A stretch of DNA of 8,584 bases, from positions 1 through 8,584 of the forward strand of contig CAJXME010000033.1 of assembly GCA_913056245.1 (NCBI GenBank), in the 5' to 3' direction. Shown here in pieces: positions 1 through 5,752 of this stretch. How positions within the stretch are numbered: the first letter of the stretch is position 1; every line of letters starts with the position of its first letter. The position numbers were made by a program, and so were the translations under genes. A model generated the notes under the pieces. The model did not search any database and was not told the DNA's origin. It was given only the letters and a program-made list of their open reading frames with translations. The DNA comes from an uncultured Alphaproteobacteria bacterium (GTDB lineage: Bacteria > Pseudomonadota > Alphaproteobacteria > Puniceispirillales > UBA1172).

Positions 1-183
1 CGCCAAGCGCACCGTTTTAATCCCCTCGGCCAAGGGGCTATTTTGGACGATATTTCCCGCGCGGCCATAATGATACTGGACACCATGGCCATGACAGGCC
101 ATACCATTACCATCGATGGCGGCTTGCATTTGCGGCCGCCCAACCGTGATGTGGCTTTTCTTGAAGGGGTGACCTCGTCGTGA
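1..183 (+). CDS. Short-chain dehydrogenase/reductase, C-terminal fragment (possible pteridine reductase)
   Basis: This is the last 60 codons of a gene whose 5' part lies left of the window. The visible residues include DDISRAAIMILDT, then GHTITIDGG, then an Arg/Pro-rich tail. The G-x-T-I-x-I-D-G-G signature is the closing strand and turn of classical SDR enzymes (NAD(P)H-dependent, Rossmann fold), and the preceding helix matches their usual C-terminal helix. The catalytic Tyr-x-x-x-Lys and the cofactor glycine motif would be upstream and cannot be checked. The TGA stop at 181-183 overlaps the GTG start proposed for folB, so the two are probably one transcript with coupled translation. That neighbour makes a pterin-reducing enzyme of the FolM/PTR1 type plausible, but this is inferred from context only. 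The SDR assignment is fairly safe; the substrate is not. Confidence 0.8.
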   Translation, partial: RQAHRFNPLGQGAILDDISRAAIMILDTMAMTGHTITIDGGLHLRPPNRDVAFLEGVTSS

Positions 184-545
184 CTCATACCATGACGCGC
201 AGTGTTTTTCTGCACGAAGTTGAAGTGATTTGTTCAATAGGGTTGCATGATTTTGAACGTGCTGAAAAACAGCGTGTTCTGATCGATGTTGAATTGCGCC
301 TTGATGCTGAACGCGAACCGACGGCTGATACGGTGGCGGATACGCTCGATTACGATGAGGTTCGCCATGCGGTGATCAGCATCGCCGAAGCCCAGCATTA
401 TGATTTGCAGGAAACCCTCGCTAGGAGGATTTTTGATGCCATATCAGCCATGCGTGACGTCACCGGCGTCAGCGTCACCACCCAAAAGCCTGATGTCTAC
501 CCGAATTGCAAAACCGTGGCGTATCGGCTGTCTAATCTCAATTAA
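180..545 (+). CDS. folB: Dihydroneopterin aldolase
   Basis: FolB converts 7,8-dihydroneopterin to 6-hydroxymethyl-7,8-dihydropterin and glycolaldehyde, a step of cytosolic folate synthesis. The 121 residues match the usual family size of about 120. Near the N-terminus is IGLHDFERAEKQRVLIDVEL, the family's Gly-x-x-x-x-E-x-x-x-x-Q then Asp-x-E-L pattern that supplies the pterin-binding glutamate. In the middle is DTLDYDEV. Near the C-terminus is TTQKPDVYPNCKTV, with the conserved Lys-Pro of the active site in the form common in alphaproteobacteria. The GTG at 180 is chosen because a GAAGGGG Shine-Dalgarno lies at 163-169 and it overlaps the upstream TGA. ATG at 192 (117 residues) is a real alternative, since family homology begins just after it. 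The TAA stop overlaps the stop of the convergent gloB. Confidence 0.93.
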   Translation: MTHTMTRSVFLHEVEVICSIGLHDFERAEKQRVLIDVELRLDAEREPTADTVADTLDYDEVRHAVISIAEAQHYDLQETLARRIFDAISAMRDVTGVSVTTQKPDVYPNCKTVAYRLSNLN

Positions 546-1333
546 AACGCGTCTTTGCCTTCCCGAAGAGCGGCAAAAACATCCGCCGGGTCAGCCCCCG
601 CCATGCCCATGGCTTGTTGCAAATCATCGGCGTCGCAATTGAGGAACGGGTTGGCGTCTTTTTCGACCTTGAGCATCACCGGCAGGGTCGGCTCATCCTT
701 TGCGCGCAGGGCGTGGATCGCCTCCATATGCGCTTTCGCAGCGGCGCGCGGCCAATTGAGCGAGGCCACATATTTAGCATTCGACGCTGAATATTCGTGA
801 CCGGCGCAGATTAAGGTTTGATCCGGCAGGGCGCGCAAGGCCGAAAGCGAGGCCCACATTTGCGCCATCGTGCCTTCAAAAACCCGCCCGCAACCCATTG
901 AAAATAACGTATCGCCAACAAAAGCGACGCCATGACCATTCCCGCAATCGGGGAGGTGAAAGGCGACATGGCCGGTCGTATGCCCCGGGGTTTCGATCAC
1001 CTCCGCGTCATAGCCCGCGATGGTGACGCGATCGCCATGCCGAACAGGGGTGGTGATATTGGCAATACGGCTTTCTTCGGACGCTGGCGCCATCACGGGG
1101 ATATCGAAACGCTCGCGCAGAACCTCATTGCCGCCAATATGATCGCCATGATGGTGGGTGTTGACGATTTCCGTGGGAGTCAGGTTGTGTTCTTTCAACG
1201 CCGCCAGCACCGGCTCCGCCTCGCCCGGATCAATCACCGCCAATGCCTTGGTCAAAGGGTTGTGCAACATCCAGATATAATTATCATTAAAGGCTGGAAT
1301 ACGGTAAACTTGGGCAGGATTAGCGTTCGACAT
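542..1333 (-). CDS. gloB: Hydroxyacylglutathione hydrolase (glyoxalase II)
   Basis: GloB hydrolyses S-lactoylglutathione to D-lactate and glutathione, the second step of methylglyoxal detoxification, in the cytoplasm. The protein has 263 residues, normal for the family. It has the metallo-beta-lactamase fold signature THHHGDH at residues 59-65. All seven expected binuclear-metal ligands can be assigned: H60, H62, D64, H65, H118 (in PGHT), D141 (in GDTLF) and H179 (in AGHEY). The C-terminal glyoxalase II domain is present: residues 219-236 hold a PVMLKVEKDANPF block, and R257 and K260 in LREGKDAF fit the glutathione-binding basic residues. The ATG at 1333 follows GGAG with 8 bases between. A good promoter lies at 1364-1392, giving a short leader. 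The gene diverges from the methyltransferase and converges on folB, sharing a TTAA in which both stop codons lie. Confidence 0.97.
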   Translation of the reverse strand: MSNANPAQVYRIPAFNDNYIWMLHNPLTKALAVIDPGEAEPVLAALKEHNLTPTEIVNTHHHGDHIGGNEVLRERFDIPVMAPASEESRIANITTPVRHGDRVTIAGYDAEVIETPGHTTGHVAFHLPDCGNGHGVAFVGDTLFSMGCGRVFEGTMAQMWASLSALRALPDQTLICAGHEYSASNAKYVASLNWPRAAAKAHMEAIHALRAKDEPTLPVMLKVEKDANPFLNCDADDLQQAMGMAGADPADVFAALREGKDAF

Positions 1334-1363
1334 TCTTTATCTCCAATCAGCATCGGTTTGATC

Positions 1364-1392
1364 ATTCTAGGGTTCAGTCTTGGTGGGATCAA
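1364..1392 (-). promoter_or_regulatory. Candidate sigma70-type promoter for gloB
   Basis: Read on the - strand, TTGATC (1387-1392) is followed after exactly 17 bases by TAGAAT (1364-1369). These match the TTGACA and TATAAT consensus at 4 of 6 and 5 of 6 positions. Transcription would begin about 24 bases before the gloB ATG, leaving just room for the GGAG ribosome site. The -35 box lies inside one of three GGGATCA repeats, so a regulator binding those repeats could affect it. The match is by eye only. Confidence 0.5.
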
Positions 1393-1444
1393 GCCACAGG
1401 ATGAAATGACGGGATCAAACCGTGTAATTAAACGACAGGGATCA
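1385..1444. repeat. Three GGGATCA direct repeats in the gloB/methyltransferase divergent region
   Basis: GGGATCA occurs at 1385-1391, 1411-1417 and 1438-1444, with start-to-start spacings of 26 and 27 bases, two and a half helical turns. The first two copies extend to GGGATCAA. In addition CGGTTTGATC at 1354-1363 is an exact 10-base inverted copy of GATCAAACCG at 1413-1422. This could be a binding-site array for a regulator acting on both divergent genes. However GATC is very frequent in this DNA, so chance is not excluded. Confidence 0.35.
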
Positions 1445-1453
1445 TCAGGGTTA

Positions 1454-1463
1454 ATTGGCCAAT
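1454..1463. repeat. 10-base perfect palindrome ATTGGCCAAT before the methyltransferase gene
   Basis: ATTGGCCAAT is a perfect palindrome that ends one base before the AGAGGAGG ribosome site of the methyltransferase. It is too short for a terminator hairpin and lacks a T-run. If functional it would be an operator half-site pair; this is a weak inference. Confidence 0.25.
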
Positions 1464-1472
1464 AGAGGAGGG
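1464..1472 (+). promoter_or_regulatory. Strong ribosome binding site fixing the methyltransferase start
   Basis: AGAGGAGGG lies 6 bases before the ATG at 1479. This favours that start over the in-frame TTG at 1455, which would place the ribosome site inside the coding sequence. An out-of-frame ATG at 1474 reads only two codons before TGA. Confidence 0.75.
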
Positions 1473-1478
1473 CATGAC

Positions 1479-2279
1479 ATGAATAAAACCCCATCCCCAA
1501 ATCTTGAGCCATTAACATCCGATGATGGGCAGGTTTCAAACTTGTCCGTGCCGGGCTTTTACCAAACCTCCATGGGGCGGATGGTGCGGCATCTGATTTC
1601 CCGCAAATTAAAACCAGCGATGACGGGCGCCTTGCCCGCGCATCATCACGATATTGACGTCGCGACCTTGGGTTACGCCCGCCCTTATCTGAAATATTTC
1701 AGCGAGCATTATCCGCGCTTGATCAATCTGCAAACCACGGCGAATGATCTTCTGCCATGGCCGTCCCCTGCCACAGCGCCGCTTCGGCAAGCGGTGGTCG
1801 ATGGGCATCACCTGCCGCTCTTGGACGCCAGCCTTGATTTGATTATGGTGATCCACGCTTTTGAAACCGCCACCCCGGCTCAAGACATGGCCGATGAATT
1901 ATGGCGGGTGCTTAAAGGCCAGGGGCAATTGATCTTGGTGGTGCCGCATCGCGGCAGCATGTGGGCGGGGCGCGATGATAATCCCTTTGGCCTTGGTCAG
2001 CCTTATTCGGTTCACCAGATCAAACGCTTGTTGCATCAGCATGGCTTTGATGTCACCAAAACTCATCAGGCTTTGGCCGCGCCACCGTCGATTTCGTCTT
2101 TTTACCCCCGTTACGCGCCCTTTGTTGAACGTTTGCCCAACCCTTTGGGTGGTGTTTTGATTGTCGAAGCGGTTAAAATGATTTATGCCGTTAGAGGCGA
2201 TCGCGTGCGGTCGCGGCAAAAATCCCGTCTTAAGGTTCAAGGCAGTCTTGCTGGGGTGAAATCGCCGCGGTCATCGTGA
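1479..2279 (+). CDS. Class I SAM-dependent methyltransferase family protein, substrate unknown
   Basis: The protein has 266 residues from the ATG that follows a strong AGAGGAGG site. It resembles a class I methyltransferase-domain protein. DVATLGYARPYLKYF at residues 60-74 sits where motif I (the SAM glycine loop) belongs, with a G-Y-A turn instead of G-x-G-x-G. LPLLDASLDLIMVIHAFE at 112-129 matches the post-II/motif IV region. ELWRVLKGQGQLILVVPHRG at 140-159 is the classic strand and helix of motifs V-VI in ubiE-like methyltransferases. The last 30 residues are rich in Arg, Lys and Ser and look disordered. There is no signal peptide or membrane span. It diverges from gloB and lies 55 bases upstream of chorismate mutase on the same strand, so it may be the first gene of that operon. 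I cannot name the substrate. A non-catalytic SAM-fold protein is possible given the relaxed motif I. Confidence 0.8.
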   Translation: MNKTPSPNLEPLTSDDGQVSNLSVPGFYQTSMGRMVRHLISRKLKPAMTGALPAHHHDIDVATLGYARPYLKYFSEHYPRLINLQTTANDLLPWPSPATAPLRQAVVDGHHLPLLDASLDLIMVIHAFETATPAQDMADELWRVLKGQGQLILVVPHRGSMWAGRDDNPFGLGQPYSVHQIKRLLHQHGFDVTKTHQALAAPPSISSFYPRYAPFVERLPNPLGGVLIVEAVKMIYAVRGDRVRSRQKSRLKVQGSLAGVKSPRSS

Positions 2280-2301
2280 TCAGGTCAAAGGTTTTGTAAA
2301 T

Positions 2302-2334
2302 TAGGCTTTGTGGAATAGGCTTTCTGGAATAGGC
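2302..2334. repeat. 14-base tandem repeat ending at the chorismate mutase start codon
   Basis: TAGGCTTTGTGGAA (2302-2315) is followed directly by TAGGCTTTCTGGAA (2316-2329) and then TAGGC (2330-2334), with the ATG at 2335. That is about 2.4 copies of a 14-base unit with one mismatch (G/C). The repeat supplies the only Shine-Dalgarno-like purines (TGGAA, AGG) of the gene, in duplicate. It may be a slippage product that affects initiation strength. Confidence 0.7.
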
Positions 2335-3033
2335 ATGGCACCTTCATCATCAAAGGATCAGCAAAATCTGTCGACGGTTCGGGCGGAGATTGACCGTCTT
2401 GATCGGCAAATTTTGTCGGCGCTTGAAGAGCGTGCCGCCCTGGCGAGCGCGGTCTTGGCGGCGAAGTCAGGGCAAAGTGTTTTTCGCCCTGGGCGTGAGG
2501 CTGATTTGATCCGGCGATTGGTGGCGTCATCGTCCCTGCCGCCATTGATGATCGAGATGATCTGGCGGCAAATCATCGCCAATAACATCACGGGCCAACA
2601 AAAACTTAAGGTCGCGCTGATGGATGACGCGGCGTCTTTTGCGGTTTGCGGGTTTTGCTTTGGCGCATCGGTGGATCACTTGACCCAAACCCAGGCTAAG
2701 GATGTTATCACGGCAGTCGCCCAAGGCGAGGCTGATCTTGGGGTCTTGCCGCATTGGCGCGAGCAATCTGATTGGCTGAAAGACCTTTTGTTGAGCGAAG
2801 GTCCTGCTTATATTGTCGCGGTATCGCCGTTTTTAGAAGGCCATCACTGGGCTGGGGCGCCGCTCGCCGATGGGGTGATCATTGCCCGCGATCTTCCCGA
2901 CGCGTCCGAGGCCGATATCACCCTTTGCCTTGACGGCGATGCTGTGGTGGAACACGACGGATACCATGCTGAGGCTGAAGGATTGCTTGGCATCTTCCAA
3001 AACCGATCATTTTCTGCAATAGAGACACCATGA
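2335..3033 (+). CDS. Chorismate mutase (AroQ class) with an additional C-terminal domain
   Basis: The N-terminal 90 residues are an all-helical AroQ chorismate mutase, which converts chorismate to prephenate. VRAEIDRLDRQILSALEERA at 15-34 supplies the R16 and R33 equivalents of the active-site arginines. K44 in the following helix, R54-E55 in FRPGREADLI and Q88/Q89 in ITGQQ match the remaining ligand positions of the E. coli enzyme. Residues 91-232 form a second alpha/beta region (LKVALMDD, then GEADLGVLPHW) that recalls the substrate-binding lobes of prephenate dehydratase but lacks a recognisable Thr-Arg-Phe catalytic motif. It is therefore probably not a dehydratase. I call the gene monofunctional with an ancillary, perhaps regulatory, domain. 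The ATG at 2335 is preferred; an in-frame TTG at 2308 would start inside a tandem repeat. Its TGA overlaps the hisC ATG (ATGA). Confidence 0.85.
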   Translation: MAPSSSKDQQNLSTVRAEIDRLDRQILSALEERAALASAVLAAKSGQSVFRPGREADLIRRLVASSSLPPLMIEMIWRQIIANNITGQQKLKVALMDDAASFAVCGFCFGASVDHLTQTQAKDVITAVAQGEADLGVLPHWREQSDWLKDLLLSEGPAYIVAVSPFLEGHHWAGAPLADGVIIARDLPDASEADITLCLDGDAVVEHDGYHAEAEGLLGIFQNRSFSAIETP

Positions 3034-4133
3034 CCATTACCCCAAAATCATCGATCCAGTCGCTGGTCTCGTATCGGCCGGATGTCACGCCTCTGCCCGA
3101 AGGCCGGCAAATTCGTTTGTCGGTCAATGAAGGCGCGCTCGGCCCATCGCCTAAAGCGCTTGAAGCCATTCAATCCATGGGCGCTGAATTGCATCGCTAC
3201 CCGGAACAGATCAGCCGTGATCTGGTGGCGGCGATTGCGGAGCGGTTTTCGCTGGACCCTAACCGTATTTTGCCCAGCAATGGCTCCGATGAATTGATCG
3301 GCCTGCTGTCGACGGCTTATCTCGAGGATGGCGATGAAGCGATCATCACGCAATATGGGTTTTTGGTCTTCCCGCAATCGATCCGCATCGCGGGCGGCGT
3401 GCCGGTGGTGGCTATGGATGATGACCTCACCGTCAGCATTGACGCCATCATCAACGCCCTCAGCCCAAAAACAAAACTGATTTTTGTCGCCAATCCCAAT
3501 AACCCCACGGGAACGATGGTGGAAAAATCAGAAATCGAACGCTTGATCGCCGCTGTGCCAAAAGACGTGATCATTGTTCTCGACAGTGCTTATTCTGAAT
3601 ATATCCCCACGGAAGACAGCGCTTATACCGATGGCGCTGAATACGTTGAACGTCATGACAATGTCGTTATGCTGCGCACTTTTTCCAAAATGTTTGGGCT
3701 TGGCTCCTTGCGGTTGGGATGGGGGTATTTCCCTTTGCCGATTCGTGATGTGCTGGCCTCGATCCGGGGGCCGTTTAGCGTCAACGCGGCGGCGGCAACG
3801 GTGGGCGCGGCGGCGGTGCGCGATCGCGACTTTTTTGACCGAAGCCTTGCCCATAACAATCTGTGGTTGCCGCGCATTCAAGACTCGATTAATCAAGCGG
3901 GTTTTCAGGCTTTGCCTACACGCGCCAATTTCTTTTTGATTCGCTTTGCTGATCCCGAAGAAGCACAAACCGCCCATGGGTTTATGGCCGAACGAGGGAT
4001 TCAATTGCGCAAAATGGTTCCCTATGGCCTGCCCGATTGCCTGCGGATGTCTTTGGGCAATGAAGAAGAAATGGAAATCACCGCCGCGGCCTTCAAAGAT
4101 TTGGCCACCAGTTTATCAAGAAAGTCTTCGTGA
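3030..4133 (+). CDS. hisC: Histidinol-phosphate / aromatic aminotransferase (HisC-like, PLP fold type I)
   Basis: The protein has 367 residues, usual for HisC. PLP-site motifs are all present: SNGSDELI at 83-90 for the phosphate, ANPNNPTG at 154-161 with the ring-contacting Asn, LDSAYSEY at 184-191 with the Asp that binds the pyridine nitrogen, RTFSKMFGLGSLRLGW at 216-231 with the Schiff-base K220, and LRMSLG near the C-terminus with the carboxylate-binding R339. HisC enzymes move an amino group from glutamate to imidazole-acetol phosphate in histidine synthesis. Members linked to tyrosine genes often also act on prephenate or aromatic keto acids. The position between chorismate mutase and TyrC, with stop/start overlaps on both sides, argues for a role in tyrosine/phenylalanine synthesis here, perhaps besides histidine. 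Specificity cannot be decided from sequence. Confidence 0.92.
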   Translation: MTITPKSSIQSLVSYRPDVTPLPEGRQIRLSVNEGALGPSPKALEAIQSMGAELHRYPEQISRDLVAAIAERFSLDPNRILPSNGSDELIGLLSTAYLEDGDEAIITQYGFLVFPQSIRIAGGVPVVAMDDDLTVSIDAIINALSPKTKLIFVANPNNPTGTMVEKSEIERLIAAVPKDVIIVLDSAYSEYIPTEDSAYTDGAEYVERHDNVVMLRTFSKMFGLGSLRLGWGYFPLPIRDVLASIRGPFSVNAAAATVGAAAVRDRDFFDRSLAHNNLWLPRIQDSINQAGFQALPTRANFFLIRFADPEEAQTAHGFMAERGIQLRKMVPYGLPDCLRMSLGNEEEMEITAAAFKDLATSLSRKSS

Positions 4134-5017
4134 TGCCGGTGCCGATTTACAACACCATCACGGTTATTGGCCTTGGCTTGATCGGCTCATCGGTCATCCG
4201 CGCGGCGCAATCGCAAGGCTTGGCGAAACAGATTACCGCCTATGATCGTGATCAGGCGGTGCGGGATTGCGCCAAGCGGATTGGTTTGGGCGACCGGGTC
4301 ACCGACACGCTTGAAGAAGCGGTGGCGGACGCCGATCTGGTGCTGATGGCGGTGCCCGTTGGCGCCATGGCCTCCGTGGCGGAAGCCATCGCCCCTGCCT
4401 TAAAACAAGGCGCGGTCATCGCCGATACAGGCTCGACCAAAACATCGGTCATCCGTGATGTCGCGCCGCATCTGCCCGATCATTGCCAATTCTTGCCCTC
4501 GCATCCCATCGCCGGCACGGAATATTCAGGGCCGGAAGCCGGCTTTGCGACGCTGTTTAAGGATCGCTATTGGATCATCATACCCGATGGGGTTGATGAT
4601 GAGGCTGTCTCCGCTTTTTGCCAGTTCCTTGAAGGAATGGGCGCGATTGTCGAAGCCATGAGCGCGGAATATCACGACCGCGTCTTGGCCATCACCTCGC
4701 ATCTCCCCCATTTGATCGCCTATACGATTGTCGGCACGGCTTTTGATTTTGAACAGCAGATTCGCAATGACGTGATTCGCTTTTCCGCGTCTGGTTTTCG
4801 GGATTTCACCCGCATTGCCGCGTCTGATCCCGTGATGTGGCGTGATGTCTTTATCAATAACGCCGATGCGGTGCTGGAAATGCTGGGGCGGTTCAACGAA
4901 GACCTGACCTATCTGCAACGGGCGATTCGCTGGAAAGAAGCCGATAAGCTTGAAGATTTATTCAGCCGCACCCGCGATATCCGCGCCAAGATCAAAGATA
5001 TTGGCCAATTGGATTAA
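4133..5017 (+). CDS. tyrC: Prephenate/arogenate dehydrogenase (TyrA family, TyrC type)
   Basis: This enzyme oxidatively decarboxylates prephenate or arogenate to 4-hydroxyphenylpyruvate or tyrosine. The 294 residues are normal for a stand-alone enzyme without a mutase or ACT domain. VIGLGLIGSS at 11-20 is the dinucleotide glycine motif. AYDRD at 36-40 ends the second strand, with an Asp typical of NAD preference. DTGSTKTSVI at 98-107 gives the conserved S101, and SHPIAGTEYSGP at 123-134 gives the catalytic H124. SHLPHLIAY at 189-197 and GFRDFTRIA at 221-229 are the substrate-side motifs with conserved Arg. ATG at 4133 shares its A with the hisC TGA (TGATG); an alternative GTG at 4130 would add one residue. 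No ACT domain is present, so direct tyrosine feedback by that route is not expected. The stop overlaps that of the convergent YdcF-like gene. Confidence 0.93.
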   Translation: MPVPIYNTITVIGLGLIGSSVIRAAQSQGLAKQITAYDRDQAVRDCAKRIGLGDRVTDTLEEAVADADLVLMAVPVGAMASVAEAIAPALKQGAVIADTGSTKTSVIRDVAPHLPDHCQFLPSHPIAGTEYSGPEAGFATLFKDRYWIIIPDGVDDEAVSAFCQFLEGMGAIVEAMSAEYHDRVLAITSHLPHLIAYTIVGTAFDFEQQIRNDVIRFSASGFRDFTRIAASDPVMWRDVFINNADAVLEMLGRFNEDLTYLQRAIRWKEADKLEDLFSRTRDIRAKIKDIGQLD

Positions 5018-5661
5018 GCCCAGAACACCGATCGCCATTGGCTGGCGTGATATTTGAGCATTTCCTGCATTAGAAATTGGACGCGTTGCGGTGTCATCCA
5101 CCATTGCGTCTGGCCATTGCTGTCCAGTTGTAGGGATGGCGTCGCGACAGCATGGGGAATGATCTGACGTTGCGGCATATGCTGATGGAACAGCACCAAG
5201 GCTCTTGGCATATGATAATCGGCGGTCACCAAAATGAGGGTTTGCAAATGATGACGGTTGGCCCAATCATCGGCTTCTTTGGCGTTGCCAATGGTATCCA
5301 CCGCTTGATCGAGATCAACACAGCAAATCACCGATTGCCGGAACAAGGCTTCGTTCCCCTCAGTTTCAGCGGCAATGGTGCGGATGATATCAGCCTTGCT
5401 GACGCCATGACCCGTGCCTGAAATCAGCATCCGTTCAGCAACGCCCTCTGTCATTAAGGCAAGCCCAGCTTCAATGCGGCCACCGCTGCCCGTCGCCACC
5501 ACAATCCCCGTCCTTGGCTCAATCTCAGCCGTGACATCAGGCTGGTGAGCCGTCGAGAGGCGTATGCGATGGGCAAAATGCTGAGTCATAACCAGAAGCA
5601 AACCAATCGTGATCAGCGCCAAGGATAGAAGCGTTTTTTTCATGGGATGAGCATACATCAT
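5014..5661 (-). CDS. YdcF/SanA-like DUF218 protein, membrane-anchored
   Basis: The protein has 215 residues from the first Met, or 209 from Met7 (ATG at 5643), which gives a conventional MKK start. No strong ribosome site decides between them. After Met7 comes a hydrophobic segment of about 15 residues (LLSLALITIGLLLVM), a probable N-terminal anchor, with the rest in the periplasm. The DUF218 pattern follows: TGIVVATGSGGRIEAGLAL, then RMLISGTGHG, then VDTIGNAKEA with the conserved Asp-Thr and Asn, then LILVTADYHMPRALVLF. The family has a nucleotide-binding-like fold and includes E. coli SanA and YdcF, linked to envelope integrity; the biochemical activity is not settled. A Cys-Cys pair in SVICCVDL is unusual for a periplasmic domain. 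The gene diverges from the zinc-ribbon gene and overlaps the tyrC stop. Confidence 0.85.
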   Translation of the reverse strand: MMYAHPMKKTLLSLALITIGLLLVMTQHFAHRIRLSTAHQPDVTAEIEPRTGIVVATGSGGRIEAGLALMTEGVAERMLISGTGHGVSKADIIRTIAAETEGNEALFRQSVICCVDLDQAVDTIGNAKEADDWANRHHLQTLILVTADYHMPRALVLFHQHMPQRQIIPHAVATPSLQLDSNGQTQWWMTPQRVQFLMQEMLKYHASQWRSVFWA

Positions 5662-5752
5662 TAGAATGATCTTGTAATGTCATCATCAGTGGCGAAGTGC
5701 CGCGATCTTGGTATAGTAGGGGTGTTCATAAGGTTGGATGAAGGATGGGGGC
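5662..5752. promoter_or_regulatory. Divergent intergenic region between the YdcF-like and zinc-ribbon genes
   Basis: These 91 bases must carry the start signals of both genes. TATAGT at 5712-5717 is a fair -10 box for the zinc-ribbon gene but has no good -35 at 16-18 bases. GATCTTG occurs twice, 36 bases apart (5668-5674 and 5704-5710). I could not assign a confident promoter in either direction. Confidence 0.3.

Noticed and set aside
932..1465. 177-codon open frame on the + strand opposite gloB
   Set aside because: It is antisense to gloB, which has all its metal ligands, and it runs through the divergent promoter region; no family resemblance.
1455..1478. TTG at 1455 as the methyltransferase start
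   Set aside because: It would place the strong AGAGGAGG site inside the gene; ATG 1479 is correctly spaced from it.
2198..2205. GCGATCGC octamers (here, near 1028 and near 3820) as possible cyanobacterial HIP1-like repeats
   Set aside because: Only about three copies occur in 8.6 kb, without the full HIP1 context, and they are explained by the general GATC abundance.
2280..2301. Terminator between the methyltransferase and chorismate mutase genes
   Set aside because: The AT-rich stretch has no stem-loop followed by a T-run; the two genes may share a transcript.
3528..4004. 158-codon open frame on the - strand opposite hisC
   Set aside because: It is a shadow of hisC; it has scattered basic residues and no motif.
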